The notes under the pieces: generated by a model
Database searches by the model: none
Told to the model about the DNA's origin: nothing
The model's input: only the letters and a program-made list of their open reading frames with translations
Assembly: GCA_017646555.1 (NCBI GenBank)
Contig: JAGCMG010000031.1
Span: 1 to 7,882, forward strand
From: Clostridia bacterium
GTDB lineage: Bacteria > Bacillota > Clostridia > Christensenellales > Borkfalkiaceae
DNA: 7,882 nucleotides
Direction of reading: 5' to 3'
In this document: one piece after another, positions 1 to 5,760 of the stretch
Numbering within the stretch: position 1 is the first letter of the stretch
How the letters are laid out: every line of letters starts with the position of its first letter
Program-made: the position numbers and the translations under genes

Positions 1-785
1 CTTGGGGGAACTGGTGCCCACCGTCTAAGGTTTCAACTTCTACTATTCACGGCGAAAACTTATATTACAATATGGTAGGTCACGCTGAAAACGGTTATAC
101 CGACGGCGCGATTTATCAGTATTTAACTGACGTTATTAATTCGTCAATTTATGCTAATGGTGGTTATGGCGCTATTGATTTTAAGGGCTTAGTTTGGTTG
201 CAAGGTGAGGCTGAATCAAGTGCTGAAGACCGTGCAAAAGCGTACGGTGAATACTTAATGGCGTTAATCAACGATTTTAGGGCTGACGCAGTTGAAATTG
301 CTAACAAATTTTCAGGTGACCACGGCGTAAATATTACTTCTAACGTTAATTTACCGTTTGTCGTATCGGAAATTGCACCAACTTTCGGTGGGGCGCTATG
401 GTTTGAAGAAATCGGCTCAAACAACTCTTATATCAATATGATTATCAAAAGGGAAAGACGCGTTGCCGAACTTATGAAAAAGGTAGTTACTATTGATACT
501 ACTAACTATGTAATTAAGCAAGAATATTCAACCTTTTATTCTTTAGCAGAAGGTTCTTATACAATGGATAAATGGCATTATAACGCTGACGATATGATTG
601 AAATCGGTGTTAAAGCAGGGAATTTCTTTGCGACTGGGTATTTTGACAAAAAACCAGACACTAATACTACTTCAAAATCGGGCTGTGCGTCTATGATTGA
701 AACTAAATCATCTATAATTTTAAGTTTAGTTGCACTTATTCTTGCAGGTGTTGTAATTTCGTTAAAAAGGGAAAATTTAAGATGA
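1..785 (+). CDS. Sialate O-acetylesterase-like SGNH carbohydrate esterase with C-terminal membrane anchor (5' end outside window)
   Basis: Partial gene: the frame is open from base 3, so the ATG at 72 is an internal methionine, not the start. About 260 C-terminal residues are visible. The stretch LYYNMVG, then FKGLVWLQGEAES (the GxxQGE-type block typical of the SASA/DUF303 acetylesterase family), LPFVVSEIAP, and finally DKWHYN (Asp codon 567-569, His codon 576-578) match the back half of an SGNH hydrolase; the Asp-x-x-His pair would supply two of the catalytic triad. The nucleophilic serine lies upstream and is not seen. The family removes acetyl groups from sialic acids or plant polysaccharides. 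The tail has a Gly-Cys-Ala-Ser motif (681-692), a hydrophobic helix (708-764) and a basic end KRENLR, so the enzyme is probably exported and held in the membrane facing out. It overlaps dtd by ATGA. The exact substrate cannot be told from this part. Confidence 0.75.
   Translation, partial: WGNWCPPSKVSTSTIHGENLYYNMVGHAENGYTDGAIYQYLTDVINSSIYANGGYGAIDFKGLVWLQGEAESSAEDRAKAYGEYLMALINDFRADAVEIANKFSGDHGVNITSNVNLPFVVSEIAPTFGGALWFEEIGSNNSYINMIIKRERRVAELMKKVVTIDTTNYVIKQEYSTFYSLAEGSYTMDKWHYNADDMIEIGVKAGNFFATGYFDKKPDTNTTSKSGCASMIETKSSIILSLVALILAGVVISLKRENLR
708..764 (+). other. C-terminal transmembrane anchor of the esterase
   Basis: This segment encodes 19 residues, nearly all hydrophobic (SSIILSLVALILAGVVISL), followed at once by the basic tail KRENLR. 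A Cys in a Gly-Cys-Ala-Ser context sits seven residues before it. The order small-residue/Cys motif, single helix, positive end is the usual form of a C-terminal anchor that keeps a secreted enzyme on the cell surface. No LPxTG motif precedes it, so this is not a standard sortase substrate. Whether the Cys is processed is unknown. Confidence 0.7.
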
Positions 786-1219
786 AAGCAGTTATTCAAG
801 TCGTAAAAAACGCTAATTTAACGGTAGATGATAGATTAGTTTCTTCGATAAATAAAGGCTACGTTATATATTTTGGCGTTGGTGTTGGTGATACTGAGGC
901 GCAAGCAGATTTTATTGCTAAAAAGATTTCGGCTTTGCGTATTTTTGAAGACGAAAACGGTAAAACTAATTTGTCAATAAAAGACGTCGGTGGGGAAATT
1001 CTTTTCGTTTCGCAATTTACTTTATATGCAAACGCTTCACACGGTAACCGTCCTGACTTTTTATCGGCTGAAAAGCCTGAAAGAGCAAATAATCTTTACC
1101 TTTATACTGCTAAAAAACTTGAAGAATACGGTTTAACTGTAAAATTAGGCGAATTTGGTGAACATATGGTAATAAATCAAGTTAATGATGGGCCGTTCAC
1201 TTTAATTTTGGAAAAATAA
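782..1219 (+). CDS. dtd: D-aminoacyl-tRNA deacylase (DTD)
   Basis: This 145-residue protein has the normal length for DTD, a cytoplasmic homodimer that hydrolyses D-amino acids (and glycine mischarged on tRNA-Ala) from tRNA. Both signature motifs are present at the standard numbering: SQFTL at residues 77-81 and the Gly-cisPro pair G137-P138 inside NDGPFT, which form the chirality-selective active site across the dimer interface. The family segment GxRPxF is present as GNRPDF (88-93). The ATG start overlaps the stop of the preceding esterase gene (ATGA), with a modest AAGGG ribosome binding site at 767-771, so translation is probably coupled. ispG starts one base after the stop. Annotation is firm. 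Its link to a surface esterase is unusual; the proximity to ispG suggests one polycistronic transcript. Confidence 0.96.
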   Translation: MKAVIQVVKNANLTVDDRLVSSINKGYVIYFGVGVGDTEAQADFIAKKISALRIFEDENGKTNLSIKDVGGEILFVSQFTLYANASHGNRPDFLSAEKPERANNLYLYTAKKLEEYGLTVKLGEFGEHMVINQVNDGPFTLILEK

Positions 1220-1220
1220 T

Positions 1221-2261
1221 ATGAGTAAAAAAGTAAAAATAGGCAATTTATATATCGGGGGCGGGGAAAAAATAGCCGTTCAATCAATGACGACTTTTAA
1301 GCCGTCCGATATTGATAATACTATAAATCAAATCAACGCGCTAAAACAAGCAGGATGTGATATCGTTAGATTTTCGGTTCAAACAACCGAAGATGTTAAC
1401 GCGATTAAAATTATTAAAAAATCAACCGATATTCCACTTGTTGCCGATATTCACTTTGATTATAAACTTGCGTTAGGCGCGATAGAAAGTGGGGTAGATA
1501 AAATCCGTATAAACCCTGGCAATATCGGGTCGGATGAAAACGTTAAAGCCGTTGCAAGCGCCTTAAAAGAAAGGGGAATACCCGTTAGAGTTGGCGCGAA
1601 CACAGGCAGTATTGAAAAGGAATTCTACGCTAAATACGGTAGAAATGAGATATCATTAGTAGAAAGTGCGCTTAAAAACGTTGCAGTTTTAGAAAACCAA
1701 GGCGTTGAAAATATAGTTATTTCAGTTAAAGCAAGCGACGTGAATTTAATGATTAAATCTTACGAATATCTTGCAACAAAAACCAATTATCCTTTACATT
1801 TAGGGGTAACAGAGGCTGGAACTTTTCAGTCGGGTGTTATCAAAAATAGTATCGGTATAGGCGCGCTTTTAGCAAAAAATATTGGTGATACAATACGCGT
1901 ATCTTTATCAGCCGACCCTGTTTTAGAGGTGGAAACGGCAAAAAATATTTTACGCGCCCTTGATATTGAAAAGGATTTTGTCGATATAATTTCTTGTCCG
2001 ACTTGTGGTAGATGTGAGTGGGATTGTATGGCTTTTGCCGAAGAAATTTCAGCGCTTACAAAAAGCGTAAAAAAGAAATTAAAAGTAGCAATAATGGGTT
2101 GCGTAGTTAACGGACCTGGGGAAGCAAAGGACGCCGATATTGGTATTGCCGGTGGGTTAGATAACGCCGTTATATTTAAAAACGGTGAGATTTATAAACG
2201 CGTTAAAATTGAAAACGCGAAAGAAGAATTTTATAAGGAGATAAAAAATTGCTTAAAATAG
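1221..2261 (+). CDS. ispG: 4-hydroxy-3-methylbut-2-en-1-yl diphosphate synthase (flavodoxin/ferredoxin-dependent)
   Basis: IspG (GcpE) converts 2-C-methyl-D-erythritol 2,4-cyclodiphosphate to HMBPP in the MEP isoprenoid pathway, using a [4Fe-4S] cluster and two electrons. The 346 residues match the short bacterial form: a TIM barrel starting at VQSMTT, with VADIHFDYKLAL and KIRINPGNIG, then a C-terminal reductase-like domain. Cluster ligands are visible: C259 and C262 in SCPTC, C294 in GCVVNGPGEA and the fourth ligand E301. Two extra cysteines, C265 and C269, follow directly and give a Cys-x2-Cys-x2-Cys-x3-Cys run, not the usual continuation. The start lies one base after dtd, behind a weak GGA at 1210-1212, so it probably relies on coupling. 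The 3' end overlaps the next gene by 13 bases. In many Clostridia ispG is preceded by dxr and rseP; here those are absent from this position. Confidence 0.97.
   Translation: MSKKVKIGNLYIGGGEKIAVQSMTTFKPSDIDNTINQINALKQAGCDIVRFSVQTTEDVNAIKIIKKSTDIPLVADIHFDYKLALGAIESGVDKIRINPGNIGSDENVKAVASALKERGIPVRVGANTGSIEKEFYAKYGRNEISLVESALKNVAVLENQGVENIVISVKASDVNLMIKSYEYLATKTNYPLHLGVTEAGTFQSGVIKNSIGIGALLAKNIGDTIRVSLSADPVLEVETAKNILRALDIEKDFVDIISCPTCGRCEWDCMAFAEEISALTKSVKKKLKVAIMGCVVNGPGEAKDADIGIAGGLDNAVIFKNGEIYKRVKIENAKEEFYKEIKNCLK
2235..2251 (+). promoter_or_regulatory. Ribosome binding site fixing a TTG start for the PolC-like gene
   Basis: AAGGAG at 2235-2240 stands 8 bases before TTG at 2249, inside the last codons of ispG. 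The first in-frame ATG (the M of VSMLDE) is well inside the conserved N-terminal region and lacks such a site, so TTG is the preferred start. The overlap with ispG implies translational coupling. Confidence 0.75.
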
Positions 2262-3793
2262 GAAACAAATCAGCGTTTGTTTCGGACGTTTCTATGCTTG
2301 ATGAGTCTTTAAGTTCTATTAAAGTTCATAAAATAGAAATCGATAGAGAAAATATGACGATTAAGTATACGTTTATCTCTGACAAAACGATAGTTGACAC
2401 GGTAAAAAACAAGATTTTAGACTATTTAGAAAAGGAAACGCCTAAAATCTTTAAATCGATTTTTTTAGATATCAAAAAAGTAGTAACCGACGCTGAACTT
2501 ATAGTTAATGCTTTATATGCATTCGTTAAAAATAATTATCCGTCCGTTTCAATGTGGTTTGAAAAATCCGACGTTACGGTCAATGAATTAGGGGCAACTG
2601 TTTTTTATACTATTTCGCTTGCGCCTGATGCAAAAGAGTACTTTGATAAAAACGGTATAATTAGCGTTATTAACGAGCATTTGTTTTCTAACTTTTGTTC
2701 GACATTTATTGGTGACACGAAAAAGAAAGCCGTTGGAAAAGTTTTTGAAGAAAACGCATCTGAAATATACGTTAACGCGATTGAAAGTTTTTCGGCGCGC
2801 ACTTACGACGTTTTAGAAGTCGTTGGTATCGACGAAAAAGAACCACCGATTACGGCAACTTATATAGTTGATGCAACAGACGCTGGTAATTACGTTTTAG
2901 CGGGGACTATTTCTTCTATTAGGGAAAAGGAAACTAAAACAGGTAAACCGTTTTATATCATTGATTTTTCCGATACGACTGCAAAAATCGGTGGGTTGTA
3001 TTTTACTAAGAAAAACACTATCGAAAAGGTGAAACAACTTACCGTTGGGCAAGATATAATTATTCGTGGTAAAATGAGTTATTACGGTGATAAGGGGTTA
3101 TCTTTAACTATTGATAAAATCAATCTTTGTAAATTCCCTGAAGATTTCACTATTAAAGAGCGTCCTAAAAAAGACGCGCCTTGCTATTATTCGTTTATTA
3201 AGCCCGAAAAAGCGACTTCACTTAAAGTCAAATCAATTTTCGATATGAACGATACTTTACCTAGTGACGTGTTAAATTCAACTATCGTTTCAGTCGATAT
3301 TGAAACGACTGGCACTAACGCTTTATCAGATAGAATTACTGAAATCGGCGCAGTTAAGATTGAAAATGGTAAAATTACTGAACAATGGACGACACTTATC
3401 AATCCACAAGTTCCGTTATCATCTGAAATAACTAATATTACGGGTATTGACGATGAAATGCTTAAAGATAAACCGTTGATTAAAGACGTTATAGGCGACT
3501 TTTTATGTTTTGTTGGCGATGCTAAACTTTTAGGACATAATTTAATCGAATTTGATGCAAAGTTTTTAAGTAAAGCGTCGAAAGATAATAATTATAAATT
3601 CAACTATGAATACGTCGACACTTTGGTTTTAGCAAGAAAGTTATTGCCGTCGCTTAAAAACCATAAATTAAACACTTTGGCTGAAAAGTTCGAGATAGAA
3701 TTTAGACATCACCGTGCTTTAAGTGATGCGTACGCTACGGCAGAAGTCTTTTTAGAACTTAAAAAAATACAAGAAAAGTTAAAAAAGGATTAA
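2249..3793 (+). CDS. PolC-like N-terminal/OB/DEDDh exonuclease protein lacking PHP and polymerase domains
   Basis: This 514-residue protein sits where Bacillota normally carry polC, between ispG and rimP. Residues 1 to about 200 resemble the PolC N-terminal region, though weakly conserved. Residues about 215-294 form an OB-type nucleic acid-binding fold (YVLAGTISSIREKETKTGKP to LTIDKINLC). Residues about 345-508 form a DnaQ-like 3'-5' exonuclease with all DEDDh residues: D350 and E352 (DIETTG), D436 (GHNLIEFD), H488 and D493 (HHRALSD). Full PolC is about 1,400 residues, with the exonuclease inserted in a PHP domain and then the polymerase palm, fingers and thumb; here only a linker of about 50 residues joins OB to exonuclease, and the stop follows the exonuclease. 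The TTG start is chosen because AAGGAG (2235-2240) lies 8 bases upstream. Likely role: a free-standing proofreading or repair exonuclease derived from PolC. A split or decayed polC is the alternative. Confidence 0.85.
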   Translation: MLKIGNKSAFVSDVSMLDESLSSIKVHKIEIDRENMTIKYTFISDKTIVDTVKNKILDYLEKETPKIFKSIFLDIKKVVTDAELIVNALYAFVKNNYPSVSMWFEKSDVTVNELGATVFYTISLAPDAKEYFDKNGIISVINEHLFSNFCSTFIGDTKKKAVGKVFEENASEIYVNAIESFSARTYDVLEVVGIDEKEPPITATYIVDATDAGNYVLAGTISSIREKETKTGKPFYIIDFSDTTAKIGGLYFTKKNTIEKVKQLTVGQDIIIRGKMSYYGDKGLSLTIDKINLCKFPEDFTIKERPKKDAPCYYSFIKPEKATSLKVKSIFDMNDTLPSDVLNSTIVSVDIETTGTNALSDRITEIGAVKIENGKITEQWTTLINPQVPLSSEITNITGIDDEMLKDKPLIKDVIGDFLCFVGDAKLLGHNLIEFDAKFLSKASKDNNYKFNYEYVDTLVLARKLLPSLKNHKLNTLAEKFEIEFRHHRALSDAYATAEVFLELKKIQEKLKKD

Positions 3794-3846
3794 AAACGAT
3801 AAAAAAACGCTTGCAATCCTAAAAATAATATGTTATATTATTTATG
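3781..3846 (+). promoter_or_regulatory. Sigma-A type extended -10 promoter for the rimP-nusA-infB operon
   Basis: The -35 box TTGCAA (3811-3816; consensus TTGACA) is followed by a 17-base spacer and the -10 box TATATT (3834-3839; consensus TATAAT). TG at 3831-3832 sits one base before the -10 box and forms an extended -10 element. A-rich tracts at about 3781-3807, overlapping the end of the previous gene, could act as an UP element. The predicted transcription start is near 3846, which leaves a leader of about 65 bases before rimP that contains the hairpin at 3865-3890. The call rests on motif match and position; it has not been tested. Confidence 0.75.
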
Positions 3847-3864
3847 ATGATAATATGCTTATCG

Positions 3865-3900
3865 TATGAGAACGGGTTCCCGTTCTCATATCTTTTTATT
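3865..3900 (+). terminator. Intrinsic terminator/attenuator hairpin in the rimP leader
   Basis: A perfect inverted repeat pairs TATGAGAACGGG (3865-3876) with CCCGTTCTCATA (3879-3890), with only TT between them; in RNA this is about an 11-bp stem with a four-base loop. It is followed by the T-rich run TCTTTTTATT (3891-3900), interrupted by C and A. It can end transcripts arriving from the left operon. Because it lies downstream of the predicted start of the rimP promoter, it must also be passed by every rimP-nusA transcript, which makes it a candidate attenuator. A small 5-bp hairpin (GATAA 3849-3853 with TTATC 3859-3863) precedes it. I see no convincing alternative antiterminator pairing and no riboswitch-like aptamer in so short a leader. 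Confidence 0.85.
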
Positions 3901-3913
3901 AGGAGTGTTTATG
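3901..3913 (+). promoter_or_regulatory. rimP ribosome binding site
   Basis: AGGAGTG (3901-3907) directly follows the T-rich tail of the hairpin and is three bases from ATG 3911. The base of the stem is ten bases upstream, so folding would leave this site open. That favours control by termination rather than by hiding the ribosome site. It also rules out the upstream ATG at 3866 as the start. Confidence 0.8.
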
Positions 3914-4375
3914 AAAGTTAAACCGGTTGAAGAGATAAAGGACTTTTTAACGCCTATCGGTAATGAAATTGGCGTTGAAGTGGTTGAGGTTGAATTTAAG
4001 CAAGGCAAATCGCCTGCTTTAACCGTCTATATTGACCGTGAGGGTGGGATTGACCTTGATATTTGTGAAAAGTTTCACCGTGCGATTGATGAACCACTTG
4101 ACGAATTAGACCCGACTTTTGGTCAACCTTACACGCTTAATTGTTCAAGTTTAGGGCTTGATAGACCGTTTAAGAGCGTGGCTGATTTTGAAAGGAATAT
4201 CGGTAAAGAAGTAGAGGTTAAACTTTATTCGGCAATCGCTGGTAAAAAGTATTACGAAGGCGTTTTGGTTGACGCAAAGGAAACGAGCGTCGTTATAAAA
4301 GTAGACGAAAAAACAGTTTTAAGTATTGAAAAATCGTCGATAGCAAAAATTAACAGATTAATAACGATTGATTAA
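3911..4375 (+). CDS. rimP: Ribosome maturation factor RimP
   Basis: RimP binds the 30S subunit and helps assemble its head around S19 and S12. The 154-residue protein shows the N-terminal alpha/beta domain (LTVYIDREGGIDLDICEKFHRAID, about 37-60), the hallmark motif at residues 79-86, here SSLGLDRP in place of the usual SSPGLDRP, and the C-terminal SH3-like barrel (about 95-154, GKEVEVKLY onwards). The ATG at 3911 is chosen because AGGAGTG at 3901-3907 lies just upstream and because the protein then starts like other RimP proteins. A longer in-frame reading from ATG 3866 would begin inside the terminator stem and adds 15 residues unlike the family. It is the first gene of the rimP-nusA-rnpM-ylxQ-infB operon; nusA follows after 41 bases. 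Confidence 0.96.
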   Translation: MKVKPVEEIKDFLTPIGNEIGVEVVEVEFKQGKSPALTVYIDREGGIDLDICEKFHRAIDEPLDELDPTFGQPYTLNCSSLGLDRPFKSVADFERNIGKEVEVKLYSAIAGKKYYEGVLVDAKETSVVIKVDEKTVLSIEKSSIAKINRLITID

Positions 4376-4416
4376 CAGTCGATAAATAGAAAATAATTTT
4401 AACGGAGATAAAAATA

Positions 4417-5481
4417 ATGTTAAGTAAAGATTTCTTTTTGGCACTTGAAGACCTTGAAAAAGAAAAAGGTATACCACAGGAACAATTTATTGAAATGCTT
4501 GAAATAGCCCTTGCTGCTGCAAACAAAAGACAAACGGGTGAAATTTCGGGCGTAAAAATTAAACTTATTCCTGAAAAGAAGACCATTAAATTCTACGCAA
4601 CGCGTGAAGTAGTGGAAGAAGTTACCGAACCTGGTAAGCAAATTTCACTTGCTGATGCGAAAGAAATTAAAAAATCTTATAAAGTGGGTGATATTATCGC
4701 TAACGAAATTATGCCTACTAAAGATTTTGGTAGAATTGCGGCGCAAACGGCTAAACAAGTTATCATGCAAAGAATGAAAGAAATCGAAAAAGCAAATATG
4801 CTTAACGAATTTGAAGATAAAGAAGGCGAACTTTTAACTTGTGTCGTTAGAAAAATCGACGACGTTAACGTTTACGTTGAAATGGGCGCTAATCAAATGG
4901 AAGGCGTTCTTTTACAAAAAGACCAAGTTCCTGGCGAAAAATACGAACTTAATCAAAAAATTAAAGTGTTCGTAAAAAGAGTTAAAAACACGGGTAAGAG
5001 CACTCAAGTTTTAGTTTCAAGAACTTCAACCGGTTTAGTTAAGCGTTTATTTGAAAACGAAGTGCCTGAAATTAGACAAGGTATCGTTCAAATCAAATCA
5101 ATCGCGCGTGAGGCTGGTCAAAGAACTAAAATCGCAATCTATAGTGAAGACCCACAAATCGACCCAATCGGTACTTGCGTAGGTCCTAAAGGCGTTAGAG
5201 TTAACGCTGTAGTTAGTGAACTCGGTGGGGAAAAGATTGATATTATTCCTTGGAGCGAAAATCCACTTGAATTTATCGCAAAAGCATTATCGCCTGCAAA
5301 AGTTCTTAAAGTATTCGCACTTGAAGAAGAAAATTCAGCAAGAGCAATCGTTCCAGACGATAAACTTTCACTTGCTATCGGTCGTGACGGTCAAAACGCA
5401 AGACTTGCAGTTAAACTTACCGGCTGGAAAATCGACGTTAAGAGCGAATCAAGCGTAGCAACCGAAGAAACGGAAGAATAA
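4417..5481 (+). CDS. nusA: Transcription elongation/termination factor NusA
   Basis: NusA binds RNA polymerase and nascent RNA and controls pausing, intrinsic termination and antitermination. Domains in order: the RNAP-binding N-terminal domain (about 1-125), the S1 domain (about 134-202, with VLLQKDQVPGE and VLVSRTS), KH1 (GPKGVRVNAV, from G256) and KH2 (GRDGQNARLA, from G322). The 354 residues match the Bacillota form, which lacks the C-terminal acidic repeats of E. coli NusA; the protein ends in a short Glu/Ser tail. GGAG at 4404-4407 lies 9 bases before the ATG. It follows rimP in the classic order. In Bacillus subtilis NusA is known to limit its own operon by attenuation in the leader; the hairpin upstream of rimP here would allow the same (inference). 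Confidence 0.98.
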   Translation: MLSKDFFLALEDLEKEKGIPQEQFIEMLEIALAAANKRQTGEISGVKIKLIPEKKTIKFYATREVVEEVTEPGKQISLADAKEIKKSYKVGDIIANEIMPTKDFGRIAAQTAKQVIMQRMKEIEKANMLNEFEDKEGELLTCVVRKIDDVNVYVEMGANQMEGVLLQKDQVPGEKYELNQKIKVFVKRVKNTGKSTQVLVSRTSTGLVKRLFENEVPEIRQGIVQIKSIAREAGQRTKIAIYSEDPQIDPIGTCVGPKGVRVNAVVSELGGEKIDIIPWSENPLEFIAKALSPAKVLKVFALEEENSARAIVPDDKLSLAIGRDGQNARLAVKLTGWKIDVKSESSVATEETEE

Positions 5482-5493
5482 GGGAAAACTTAA

Positions 5494-5760
5494 ATGGAAA
5501 AAAAAGTTCCTATGCGTATGTGTATCGTTTGTAGGGAAATGAAACCGAAAAACGAACTCGTTCGTATCGTAAAAACGGCAAACGGTATCGTTGCTGATAA
5601 AACTGGTAAGGTATCTGGGCGTGGCGCGTATATTTGCCACAGTCAAGAGTGCTTAAAAAAACTTAAAAAAGCGAAAATTTTGAATAAAGTTTTTCAAACG
5701 GAAGTTGATGAAAGCGTTTATCTTGCCGTAGAGGAGGCTTTACTTGCAAACGAAGAGTAA
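5494..5760 (+). CDS. rnpM: RNA-binding RNase P modulator RnpM (YlxR)
   Basis: This 88-residue protein belongs to the YlxR family. Hallmarks: RMCIVCREMKPKNELVRIV at the N-terminus with C10 and C13, the GRGAY motif at residues 42-46, and C48 and C53 behind it, so four cysteines are present in a possible metal-binding arrangement. In B. subtilis the protein binds the RNase P RNA and lowers its activity, hence the name RnpM. An AAGGG site at 5480-5484, overlapping the nusA stop, lies 9 bases from the ATG. The 3' end overlaps ylxQ by 17 bases. The position between nusA and ylxQ/infB is the standard one in Bacillota. Confidence 0.95.
   Translation: MEKKVPMRMCIVCREMKPKNELVRIVKTANGIVADKTGKVSGRGAYICHSQECLKKLKKAKILNKVFQTEVDESVYLAVEEALLANEE
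5731..5746 (+). promoter_or_regulatory. Ribosome binding site deciding the TTG start of ylxQ
   Basis: GAGGAGG at 5731-5737 is the best Shine-Dalgarno match in the window and lies 6 bases before TTG 5744. It sits within rnpM, 17 bases of which overlap ylxQ. The strong site probably offsets the weak start codon. Confidence 0.8.

Noticed and set aside
72..785. Esterase starting at ATG 72
   Set aside because: The same frame is open back to base 3 with family-like residues (HGENLYYN), no ribosome site precedes base 72, and the catalytic serine block would be missing. It is an internal methionine.
164..799. Reverse-strand open frames opposite the esterase
   Set aside because: No family features or ribosome sites; they are explained by the forward coding sequence.
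3849..3863. Five-bp hairpin GATAA/TTATC as antiterminator or operator
   Set aside because: Short, AT-rich and not overlapping the terminator arms, so it cannot compete with the main hairpin; could easily be chance.
3844..3918. Possible leader peptide starting at ATG 3844 and running across the hairpin into rimP
   Set aside because: Its ATG coincides with the predicted transcription start, leaving no ribosome site, and its codons show no run of one amino acid as expected for ribosome-mediated attenuation.
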